Positions 42,402 through 49,374 of a stretch of DNA of 49,374 bases are shown piece after piece (the stretch's first letter is position 1; each line of letters begins with the position of its first letter). Origin of the DNA: Anaerolineae bacterium. Lineage in GTDB: Bacteria > Chloroflexota > Anaerolineae > Aggregatilineales > Phototrophicaceae. Made by a program: the position numbers and the translations under genes. The notes under the pieces were generated by a model. That model saw nothing but the letters and a program-made list of their open reading frames with translations. It was not told where the DNA came from and did no database searches. The stretch covers positions 1 through 49,374 of the forward strand of contig JAUZRW010000013.1 of assembly GCA_030950085.1 (NCBI GenBank), read 5' to 3'.

Positions 42402-43252
42402 TGACCACGCCGCTACTTGTCGATTATGAACGGAAACATCGTCATGATGTTTTATCGTTGTTATTTTATAGTCGGCGCACGCACACACACCTCGATTGGT
42501 ATAAAACCGGACACTGGCTCGATTTACAAGGCAATATGATTCAACTTGCTTATGATGGCAAAGGCAAACTCATTGGCGTGTTAGGATTATCCGCAGTCTT
42601 AAATGAGGGGTGTTGGCTGCGTTTATTGGCTATCGCACAGGGGGCTGATATTCGCCATATCCTCACTGTCTTGTGGCAATCGCTGTGTCCGCGGTTTGAA
42701 AATGCAGGGGTACGAACTGTCGCTATTCTCGTGATTAATAATTGGTTGACTGCTTATCTGCCACTAATGGACTTTCGCTACATTGAAGATGTGGTAACGA
42801 TGCACCGCACAGGGGTCGATTTGCCCACAGCGCCCACTCACCCCCTTCTGCTCAGGAATGGCTATAGCGAAGATATTGCCGATATGATGCGTGTTGACCA
42901 TGCGGCTTTTCCGTCTCCGTGGCAAATGACACGCGCCGATTTTTTCAATTCACAACGACAGGCTGCTTCCTGTACGCTGGCTGAATACAAGGGGCGTGTA
43001 GTGGGCTACGAAGTCAGTACCCGTCATCATACCAGTGGACATCTAGCACGCTTGGCTGTCATACCACAGCTACAAGGCAAGCGTGTTGGCTCTGTGTTAC
43101 TGCATAACCTCCTCAGTAAATTCAATCGGCGCGGCGTTCGCAGTATGACGGTCAACACCCAACAAAGCAATATTCGCTCACAGCGATTGTATGCCCGTTA
43201 TGGTTTCCGGCGCAATGGCTTCGATATTCCGATTTGGCAGTGGGGCGTATAA
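42398..43252 (+). CDS. GNAT acetyltransferase
   Basis: This 284-residue protein has a divergent GNAT-like N-terminal half and a well-formed GNAT domain at the C-terminus. The C-terminal domain has HAAFPSPWQMTRADFFN, then HLARLAVIPQLQGKRVGSVL (acetyl-CoA loop) and VNTQQSNIRSQRLYARYGF. The C-terminal half resembles RimI-type N-terminal acetylases. It overlaps the loader gene by ATGA, so it is coupled to the primosome cluster. The substrate is unknown. Confidence 0.85.
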   Translation: MMTTPLLVDYERKHRHDVLSLLFYSRRTHTHLDWYKTGHWLDLQGNMIQLAYDGKGKLIGVLGLSAVLNEGCWLRLLAIAQGADIRHILTVLWQSLCPRFENAGVRTVAILVINNWLTAYLPLMDFRYIEDVVTMHRTGVDLPTAPTHPLLLRNGYSEDIADMMRVDHAAFPSPWQMTRADFFNSQRQAASCTLAEYKGRVVGYEVSTRHHTSGHLARLAVIPQLQGKRVGSVLLHNLLSKFNRRGVRSMTVNTQQSNIRSQRLYARYGFRRNGFDIPIWQWGV

Positions 43253-43379
43253 AAAGTGCTGAGTGCCTAGATTGCGTTAAATGACCCTTTTTAGCGTTTT
43301 GGCGGTTCATTTTCCGTATTTGTACCCTTATCCGAAACTTAGGTTATAATTATAATATGCCGAAATGAAGGATAAGCTG

Positions 43380-43682
43380 ATGCCTACTATTCATCCGATT
43401 GATACAATTGTATCTGACCCTGATATCTCTTATGGACAACCTGTGATTATAGGAAGTCGTGTTCGTGTGGTTGATTTGGTTGCCAGCCATCTTTATCGAC
43501 AATTGACGGCTGATGAGCTTGCAACCAATTTCAATCTCGACCTTGGGCAAGTTTATGCGGCGCTTGCCTATTATTATCAACATAAAACTGAGCTTGATGC
43601 CACACTACGGTCAGAGGCACAACAAGCAAAAAAATATCTCCAGCAACTTGATGAACAAGGAAAGCTAATTCATCGTGGTTGA
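43380..43682 (+). CDS. DUF433-family antitoxin
   Basis: This is a 100-residue protein with a DUF433 winged helix: IVSDPDISYGQPVIIGSRVR, then LTADELATNFNLDLGQVYAA, and YYYQHKTELDA. AAGGA lies upstream of this ATG, which is preferred to 43365. DUF433 proteins form type II toxin-antitoxin pairs with DUF5615 PIN-like toxins. It overlaps its partner by 8 bp. The gene is short and normal for the family. Confidence 0.88.
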   Translation: MPTIHPIDTIVSDPDISYGQPVIIGSRVRVVDLVASHLYRQLTADELATNFNLDLGQVYAALAYYYQHKTELDATLRSEAQQAKKYLQQLDEQGKLIHRG

Positions 43683-44019
43683 CCTGCGTTTTTACTTCGA
43701 TGAAAGTGTCGAACTTGCTGTGAGTCTTCAGCTTGAGCGAGCTGGCATTGATGTTGTATCCGCACATAGTTTAGCACGACTTGGAGATAGTGACGATAAT
43801 CATTTACAACGCGCTACAGACCTTGAACGTGTCCTCTGCACATATGACCAAGATTTCTTGCGCTTGGCAGCAGAAGGCACAAGCCATCATGGTATTATCT
43901 TCGCGCAACAGCAAAGTGCCTCTATTGGTGGATGGGTGCGAGAAATTAAAGTGATTCATACACAAATGGAAGCCGATGACCTGCTTGAACAAGTTTTGTA
44001 TTTATCCATGAAATCTTGA
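43675..44019 (+). CDS. DUF5615 PIN-like toxin
   Basis: This is a 114-residue PIN-like domain with a GTG start: FYFDESVELAVSLQLERAGI, VVSAHSLARLGDSDDNHLQR and RVLCTYDQDFLRLAAEG. The conserved D at the start (FDES) and the TYDQDF motif are those of DUF5615 (VapC-related) proteins. With the DUF433 protein it is a likely type II toxin-antitoxin pair with RNase activity assumed, not shown. Confidence 0.88.
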   Translation: MVDLRFYFDESVELAVSLQLERAGIDVVSAHSLARLGDSDDNHLQRATDLERVLCTYDQDFLRLAAEGTSHHGIIFAQQQSASIGGWVREIKVIHTQMEADDLLEQVLYLSMKS

Positions 44020-44034
44020 TGATTTCAACTACGG

Positions 44035-44691
44035 TTAAAGAATGTCTCGAATGACCGTAGCTGGATTACCTGCCGCAATGACACCGGCTGGAATATCGCG
44101 TGTGACGACACTGCCGGCTCCGATAACACTGCCTGCGCCGATTGTCACGCCTTTGAGAATAAGCGATTGCATCCCGATAAAAACATCATCTTCAATGACA
44201 ACAGGGGCTGTTTGACCATCAAGTGGTGTCGTATGGCGTTGTTGTGCATCAAGTGGATGAAAATCAGTATCAGTAATGATGCTATTTGCTCCCATAAAAA
44301 CCCGATTCCCGATAGTGACGTGTTCTTCACAGATGATGCTGCCACCTGTCATGCCGAAATTATCGCCAATTGTGAGGATAGCCCCACGTTGACGAGTCGT
44401 GAGGATACACGGGCGATTCGGACCCAATGGATTACTACGGGCGCTACTCCGCAGATTGGCATTTGAACCGATTGTTAGCTGACTATCGCGGTGTTTTTGT
44501 AAAATCGGCAAACCGTAACATTTCCACCCCTTGTCAATCTGTACGCCTATGACACGAAAACCGAGCCACGCAAACGGAATCAACAGTAAGCGTTCGATTT
44601 CATTGCGTGCCTTCCAAGGAGTCTCGAAAGCCAAGCGGATTGCTTGCCACGACAACAGTGAATCAGGGGGTGTTTTGTCTCTATCAGTCAT
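44035..44691 (-). CDS. Hexapeptide-repeat acetyltransferase
   Basis: This 218-residue trimeric left-handed beta-helix enzyme probably transfers acetyl groups to a sugar or lipid-linked glycan. Hexapeptide turns are seen in IGSNANLRSSARSN, LTIGDNFGMTGGSIICEEHV, VTIGNRVFMGANSIITD and VTIGAGSVIGAGSVVTRDI. The catalytic His is probably in TDTDFHPLDAQQ, as in maltose/galactoside O-acetyltransferases. The first about 50 residues (LLSWQAIRLAFETPWKARNE) form an alpha-helical extension. It has no strong ribosome site. Its stop faces the DUF5615 gene, 15 bp away. Confidence 0.85.
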   Translation of the reverse strand: MTDRDKTPPDSLLSWQAIRLAFETPWKARNEIERLLLIPFAWLGFRVIGVQIDKGWKCYGLPILQKHRDSQLTIGSNANLRSSARSNPLGPNRPCILTTRQRGAILTIGDNFGMTGGSIICEEHVTIGNRVFMGANSIITDTDFHPLDAQQRHTTPLDGQTAPVVIEDDVFIGMQSLILKGVTIGAGSVIGAGSVVTRDIPAGVIAAGNPATVIRDIL

Positions 44692-44844
44692 AGAAACAGC
44701 ATAATGGGGACAGGGATTGATTGCAATGTGAGATATTCAAGCACAGGGCGGACAATCTGACTATTTTCTTATCGCGCAGGACTAAAGTATCTAGGCTATA
44801 ATAGCAAAATATGTCCACGTCAATTATTGAGGAGAGCCTAGCCT

Positions 44845-46680
44845 GTGCATCGCCTACCTTATGTTTTGATTGCCTTAGTCCTATTACTTCCCCTGACCAT
44901 AGTGGCGCAGGATTTACCAGTAAGCGACCCTAGTACCGTGCGTGGCAATTTTTCAGTTGGCAGCGCCCCTGTGCTTTTAGAACCCACTCAGAACTTGAGC
45001 CTCCGTTTTGCTATAGATGGCTTTGTGGGAAATGCTCCCGTTGATGTTTATACCTCTGCGGATGGGATTCAACGCTTTTGCAGTGGTGAACTGGATATTG
45101 TCCTCACAGACCGTCAGATTAACCCTCAAGAAGTCGATAATTGTGTCGCAAATGGGCGCAATCCGGCGGTCTTTCGCATTGGGACAAAATCTATCACAGT
45201 CGCTATCAGTCCGTCGAACGACTTTATTGATAGTTTAAGCACGGCTGAATTGCAAGTCATTTTTAGAGATGCGCCGCGTTGGAGCGACATTCGCCCAGAG
45301 TGGTCACAAGAAATCATTGAACGGTATGGAACGGGTGTCACATCATTAGAAGTGACTTATTTCGCGCAAGCTGTCTTTGGTGGCGATAGCAACATCTTAA
45401 CGACGGCTCTCGGCGCACAATATAATGATGACCCCGATGTCGCCTTGAATGGCGTAGCGGTTTCTCCAAATGCGATTGGCATTTTTGACTCCGGTTATGT
45501 GAATGAGAATCGTGATTTTGTACGCCCCGTCATCATTGATGGCGTTGAACCGCGTTTCGATACGATTTCTAGTGGGGCTTATCCCCTATCACGTCCCTTG
45601 TACTTGTATTCATCATCCGCCATCATGCAAGAAAAACGACACGTTGCCGAGTTCATCAACTACTATTTGCAAAATCTTGAACTTGAATTTTCGGCTGTTA
45701 ACCTGTTTCCGGCTGATGTTGCAACACAGCAGATTGCCATCAATACGTGGTTTGCAGCACTCGGACAATCGGTTGTTGAGCCAACATCAGAAGCACCACC
45801 GCCAACCGCCACAGAAGAAATCGCGGTGATAGACCCACTTCCCGAACCGACAGCGATTGCCCCAGACAGTCGTGAACCTGTATTACCATTTGCGGCTGAT
45901 GTCATCCCCTTGCTGATTGCCACACGGACTGATTTGGAAGTCATGGCAACCGAAGTTTTAGGGATTCAGCGCACGCCGGGCTGGAGTGGGAGTCTCGATA
46001 TTAATGACCCCCAATTAGCCTTGTTGGTCAGGCTAGATTTAGAGTTGTTATCGGCTGTTGTCTATGGTGATAGTCGTCCGGAGTCTTGGTTTGGAGCAGT
46101 TGGGAGTACACAACTCGCCATTGTGCGCGATATTCGCCACGATTTAGAGGTGATAGCGGATACGGTCTATACAGGGCAACGACCCACTGATTGGGTAGGT
46201 GGCGACCCACTTTATCGCTGCAATCGTGCCACACAAGCTCTTGTCGCTGTCTTACAACGCACGGGTCTCTATAGTGTCACAGCGAACTCCGAAGCGTCTG
46301 ATTATTGCCAGCAGGTTGAAAATGATGTATCGCGTTATGCCGAACTCAACCTAGTGGGAGAAAGTGGACTTGTGATGGGTGAAGGGGGTGAGGTGCTGGA
46401 TATTAACCGCGAAGCAGAAATTGTCACTGAATATGCAGTCGCATTTTTGACCCGTAATGCAGAACCTTCTGTCGGCATTATGCCAGTCGCTACACAATTA
46501 ACGCCTATTGGACGCAGCTATGTGACAGGTTCCAATATGACCCTTATTGAAGGGTTGGATTACCTCGTCTTTGTCGAATATATCAATACTGACCTGACAG
46601 GCGACGAGTGGGAACGCTTGCCCAATATTGACGACATTGAGGCTTACGAGACTTATTGTCAGGCGATTTGGTGTCGATAA
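44845..46680 (+). CDS. PstS-like substrate-binding protein with C-terminal extension
   Basis: This 611-residue secreted protein has a GTG start after GAGGAG. Signal peptide: YVLIALVLLLPLTIVAQ. The first about 300 residues are a phosphate-type periplasmic binding fold (GSAPVLLEPTQNL, RFCSGELDIVLTDRQINPQE, then LSTAELQVIFRDAPRWSDI and RPLYLYSSSAIM). A Pro/Thr linker (PTSEAPPPTATEE) follows. The C-terminal about 250 residues have no recognised family; they contain two similar segments (LLIATRTDLEVMATEVLGIQ/R-TPGWSG and IVRDIRHDLEVIADTVYTGQ/R-PTDWVG). No ABC permease is adjacent, so transport is unproven. Confidence 0.82.
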   Translation: MHRLPYVLIALVLLLPLTIVAQDLPVSDPSTVRGNFSVGSAPVLLEPTQNLSLRFAIDGFVGNAPVDVYTSADGIQRFCSGELDIVLTDRQINPQEVDNCVANGRNPAVFRIGTKSITVAISPSNDFIDSLSTAELQVIFRDAPRWSDIRPEWSQEIIERYGTGVTSLEVTYFAQAVFGGDSNILTTALGAQYNDDPDVALNGVAVSPNAIGIFDSGYVNENRDFVRPVIIDGVEPRFDTISSGAYPLSRPLYLYSSSAIMQEKRHVAEFINYYLQNLELEFSAVNLFPADVATQQIAINTWFAALGQSVVEPTSEAPPPTATEEIAVIDPLPEPTAIAPDSREPVLPFAADVIPLLIATRTDLEVMATEVLGIQRTPGWSGSLDINDPQLALLVRLDLELLSAVVYGDSRPESWFGAVGSTQLAIVRDIRHDLEVIADTVYTGQRPTDWVGGDPLYRCNRATQALVAVLQRTGLYSVTANSEASDYCQQVENDVSRYAELNLVGESGLVMGEGGEVLDINREAEIVTEYAVAFLTRNAEPSVGIMPVATQLTPIGRSYVTGSNMTLIEGLDYLVFVEYINTDLTGDEWERLPNIDDIEAYETYCQAIWCR

Positions 46681-46787
46681 TCGCCACTTTCAGTAAATCA
46701 CGGTTTTGTATTTTGCGGCGAACAGCATAGATGCTGTCCCTACAAATGACCCCATTGCGAACTGTTGGGACACAATAGATTGTGTCC

Positions 46788-46886
46788 GTAGTACATGACC
46801 AAAAAAGTTTTTATGTAGGGGCGCAATGCCTTGCGCCCAAAAAACACACAATCTAATTTTCAAAGATTAAATTGGTCGAGTAGTAC
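46788..46886 (-). repeat. Family 1 MITE-like element, copy F
   Basis: It runs from GTAGTACATGACCAAAAAAG to TTAAATTGGTCGAGTAGTACC, with the core GGGGCGCAATGCCTTGCGCCC. It shows the cleanest terminal inverted repeats of the set. Confidence 0.85.
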
Positions 46887-46904
46887 CTATTCAGCTATCC
46901 GTGA

Positions 46905-46938
46905 GATTTTTCGGACAGGCAGAAGCCAGTCCCTACGA
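46905..46938. repeat. Dispersed repeat shared with 11265-11299
   Basis: GATTTTTCGGACAGGCAGAAG and the following CCAGTCCCTACGA match the reverse complement of 11265-11299 except for one base in the T-run. Confidence 0.7.
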
Positions 46939-47091
46939 ATAATGATTGTTGAACTGTAGGGACGGGATTTTTACATCCGCGATAGCACAAGTTCATGGGT
47001 AGGTGAACTGTTGCTGTCATTCATGCCACAGTCTAAACTATTACGTTACGTGAGAGTCAAGCGATTGGGTAGAGTCTGTAATTTTTTGACT

Positions 47092-48075
47092 TTAGCGCCC
47101 GACTATCCATTGCTGCACAGCGAGGATTGCTTGTAAATTACGATTGAACTCGGTTTCAGAAGAGCTTGCCAGTTCAACATCAACAGCCGGAATGCCCAAG
47201 CCATCAATCCATGAGACCGCTGTTCCCGTCACGCGATAAGCAGAAAAAGCCTCACCATAGGGATAGCGCGAGGCTTCACCATAGATTTGGGCGAGTTCAT
47301 CTGAAACGCCGCCTGTTTCACAATCGCCAGCAAAAATACCATTGGCTGCCGCATGATAAAACATCACGGCTGCTGGCTGCACACGCTGAATCAAACTGCC
47401 AAGCGCCGTTGTTTCCGGCTCAGAGAAAGGTTCTGCGCCGGGGTCAACAGCCCCATTGTTAAATTCAGCATTTTCTGACCAATCACAGCCCCAATTGCGA
47501 TTCAAATCGACCTGATTGCCATTGAAGCGCCCGCGTATCACACGCCCAAATGTGAGACCATCAGGATTGAAGGCTGGCACAATCAATAGCGTCACATCGC
47601 GCTCAATCGCTTGTGGATTCAATGCAAAGTGTGAGCGCAGTTCATTCATTAAATCGACTGTATTCGCTTCAAAGCCAGCATGAATCCCACCCGCCAGCAA
47701 AATAATGTGTTGTCCTGTGCCGAAACGATAAGCGAGTAAATCGCGTCCCTGTGCCGAATGCCCGAATGTAAAGGCTTCCGGTAGCGGCGTTGCGGTCTGT
47801 GTCGGCGGTGGTGGGATAGGGGTATCGCTCGGCGTGAGTGAAATTTGGATAATGACTCCGGGTGTATCGGTAATCGTTGGCGAGGGCGTTAGCGTTGCAG
47901 TTGCGGCTTCTGTAACAGTTGATGTCGGCGTAAAAGTAGCTGTCATTGTTGGGGTAATTTGTGTCGGTACTGGAGTCGATAATTGTGCCAATGTCGGAAC
48001 AATCACATCCGATTGGCAGGAAACCAGTGTCAACATAGCAAATAGCGATATAATTAGAGTAAATCGTTGTATCAT
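47092..48075 (-). CDS. M14-type zinc carboxypeptidase lipoprotein
   Basis: This is a 327-residue lipoprotein. Its signal peptide leads to a lipobox-like LVSCQ, then a Thr/Pro-rich linker (TMTATFTPTSTVTEAATA). The peptidase domain has a zinc-site motif GGIHAGFEANTVDL (H-x3-E variant), LIVPAFNPDGLTFGR, VDLNRNWGCDW and MFYHAAANGIFAG (third ligand). The catalytic Glu is probably in AVDVELASSSETEF. It likely trims peptides outside the cell. ATG 48075 is chosen over a TTG at 48090; neither has a good ribosome site. It diverges from the lipoprotein at 48158. Confidence 0.85.
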   Translation of the reverse strand: MIQRFTLIISLFAMLTLVSCQSDVIVPTLAQLSTPVPTQITPTMTATFTPTSTVTEAATATLTPSPTITDTPGVIIQISLTPSDTPIPPPPTQTATPLPEAFTFGHSAQGRDLLAYRFGTGQHIILLAGGIHAGFEANTVDLMNELRSHFALNPQAIERDVTLLIVPAFNPDGLTFGRVIRGRFNGNQVDLNRNWGCDWSENAEFNNGAVDPGAEPFSEPETTALGSLIQRVQPAAVMFYHAAANGIFAGDCETGGVSDELAQIYGEASRYPYGEAFSAYRVTGTAVSWIDGLGIPAVDVELASSSETEFNRNLQAILAVQQWIVGR

Positions 48076-48157
48076 AGGTACTATCGTCAATATTGCGATT
48101 TATATTAAAATGAAAAGTGCGATACACTATTGTACCGACACTTAAGGTTGGGGACTA

Positions 48158-49195
48158 ATGGTCAAAATTAAATTCTTACCCTTGATATTCATGTTGTTAT
48201 TGGCAGCTTGTCAACAAGAAGATATCGTTATTCCAACATTGCGCGTCTTGCCGACCGCGACAAATACTGCCACATTAACAGCCACGCCCACCGCGACACA
48301 GACGTTGACTCCAACAGTTACGCCTTCGCCGACCCTAACATTGACACCGACAGCGACACAGACAAATACCCCTCTGCCGACCTCATCACCAACCAATACT
48401 TTGACCCCTTTTCCCACAAGGACAAATACAGCGACACCCAGCCTGACACCACTCCCGACGCGAACCTTAGAGACATTAGCTATCGCTCTGTACCAATCCA
48501 ATATTCGCGTTGGCAATTATGGCGACCCAGTACGTTTCCGTTGGGAGACAAACGGCGATTCAGCACGGATTGAACGTCTCGATACGAATGGCAATCTCGT
48601 TGAAACTATCGCAGTTAACCCCATTGGCTCTTATCAAACCAACTTGCCAACATCGGGCGCTGTTGCAATTTATCGGCTAGTGACAATGCGTGAAGGTCAA
48701 GAAGTTCGTAGTTCTATTTCTTTTGATTTTCGTGCCGCTTGCACCATCACATGGTATTTTAGCACTGCCGATGACATTGGTTGCCCGTCGAGTGGTGCGA
48801 GTAGTGGGCAATTGAGTTATCAACAATTTGAACAAGGTTTCATGATTCGCTTGCGTTCAGCCGGAACAGACCGTGTATGTGGTATCCAGAATAGCACGCA
48901 AATTTATACATGCTTTGTATTTGCAGCCTTTACAGGGACAGCACCTGCAACGCCCGTCCCGAATCGCTTTGAGCCGGGTGATAGCTTTGCCGATGCCTAT
49001 TACAATCAATTGGCAATTGGTGGTTTTTGGTATGAGCAAATTGGTTGGGGAACATCGCAAGAAATCTCAACGATAGCGAGTGTGCAAAGCAGCGACAGGG
49101 GCTTCATCTATATAGATACGCCACAAGGGATTATCGGCTTTGACCAGAATTTGAATGGTGGGCAAACCATCATTCGGGTCATAGAGCAAGAATAA
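48158..49195 (+). CDS. Thr/Pro-rich lipoprotein, unknown C-terminal domain
   Basis: This is a 345-residue lipoprotein: signal plus lipobox LLLAACQQ, then about 80 residues of Thr/Pro-rich linker (TATPTATQTLTPTVTPSP). A C-terminal about 240-residue beta-rich domain follows, with no recognised family (VRFRWETNGDSARIERLD, CTITWYFSTADDIGCPSSGA, FIYIDTPQGIIGFDQNLN). Cys residues may form disulfides. The stretch just after the lipobox (QQEDIVIPTLRVLP) is like that of the divergent M14 lipoprotein (QSDVIVPTLAQLS). AAGG and GGGG lie upstream of the ATG. The role is unknown. Confidence 0.75.
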   Translation: MVKIKFLPLIFMLLLAACQQEDIVIPTLRVLPTATNTATLTATPTATQTLTPTVTPSPTLTLTPTATQTNTPLPTSSPTNTLTPFPTRTNTATPSLTPLPTRTLETLAIALYQSNIRVGNYGDPVRFRWETNGDSARIERLDTNGNLVETIAVNPIGSYQTNLPTSGAVAIYRLVTMREGQEVRSSISFDFRAACTITWYFSTADDIGCPSSGASSGQLSYQQFEQGFMIRLRSAGTDRVCGIQNSTQIYTCFVFAAFTGTAPATPVPNRFEPGDSFADAYYNQLAIGGFWYEQIGWGTSQEISTIASVQSSDRGFIYIDTPQGIIGFDQNLNGGQTIIRVIEQE

Positions 49196-49240
49196 CGAAA
49201 CACAACCGTTAAACGAAACGATATGCTTATAGTAAGAACA

Positions 49241-49288
49241 GGTAAATAATTAAAAATAAAATCTCGGTTTTGTAGGGGCATAGCGCGC
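49241..49288 (-). repeat. 48-bp repeat, identical inverted copy of 356-403
   Basis: The reverse complement is identical over all 48 bases to 356-403. It lies 45 bp after the last gene. The rest of the tail to 49374 has no gene; AGTAGCCTACGGCGATATG near 49319 resembles the start of family 2. Confidence 0.85.
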
Positions 49289-49374
49289 TATGCCCTTACC
49301 TAGACTTTGGCACATTAAAGTAGCCTACGGCGATATGTCGAGAGCTACTTTTCGTTATAAAGTGTTATAAAAAG

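Larger units (their letters stand above)
46681..47091. other. Intergenic repeat block
   Basis: This 411-bp gap has no gene. It holds a GTCCCTAC-type repeat (about 46720-46785), family 1 copy F (46788-46886) and the repeat shared with 11265-11299 (46905-46938). A further GTAGGGAC/ATTTTTACATCCGC piece lies near 46955-46985. Confidence 0.7.

Noticed and set aside
46788-46886. Family 1 palindromes as simple terminators
   Set aside because: They occur six times with the same about 100-bp architecture and terminal inverted repeats, in both orientations and not always after genes, so a mobile repeat explains them better.

Overview
The window is a stretch of bacterial chromosome of moderate GC. The best taxonomic guess is Chloroflexota (Anaerolineae-like), and this is an inference. 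It rests on the protein repertoire: several secreted SH3b, DUF4397 and Thr/Pro-rich lipoproteins, a Ser/Thr kinase carrying a 2TM domain, a long CoaE with a C-terminal extension, an Ino1 synthase, a Thermus-type long isocitrate dehydrogenase, and a DnaB-DnaD-DnaC primosome cluster. No rRNA, tRNA, CRISPR array, prophage or transposase gene was found.

Layout. 1-3060: start of a Pro/Gln-repeat protein, then an operon of a GNAT-like protein and an R3H-domain ATPase. 3061-8125: a repeat-rich gap, an NDP-sugar pyrophosphorylase, a compact type II restriction-modification pair and an EamA exporter. 8516-14364: a DUF4397 secreted protein, a thiolase, two unknown proteins and an SH3b/WD40 exported protein. 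14651-18061: feoA plus a FeoB split into separate GTPase and membrane genes, then a PP2C phosphatase. 18231-24064: an SH3b secreted protein, rpiB, a beta-hydroxyacid dehydrogenase, ino1 and an FmdB zinc ribbon. 24150-24620: a knot of repeats around a cytochrome c gene remnant. 24619-30729: icd, rhodanese, DUF4230, GlcG-like, coaE and msrA. 30967-35144: small membrane proteins, a Ser/Thr kinase, an ATPase-less HisKA protein and an SH3b protein. 35259-36989: M3 peptidase. 37084-44019: two toxin-antitoxin pairs bracketing the primosome cluster (intein-bearing dnaB, a lone MNT nucleotidyltransferase, a DnaD protein, a tandem-ATPase helicase loader and a GNAT). 44035-49195: acetyltransferase, PstS-like binding protein, M14 carboxypeptidase lipoprotein and a divergent Thr/Pro-rich lipoprotein.

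The intergenic spaces are mosaics of short dispersed repeats. Family 1 is a roughly 100-bp element with terminal inverted repeats (6 copies). Family 2 is about 130 bp (3 full copies plus fragments). Family 3 is about 95 bp and ends in a terminator-like CCCCGAAAGGGG stem (4 copies plus a fragment). A 48-bp repeat occurs once near each end of the window, identical and in opposite orientation.

The most striking observation joins the two themes. The DnaB intein has no recognisable homing endonuclease. The DNA between its splicing halves instead contains an in-frame copy of family 3 and a piece of another dispersed repeat, so intergenic repeats appear to have become intein protein sequence. The second is the primosome cluster, whose helicase loader is a head-to-tail duplication of the DnaC-type ATPase.
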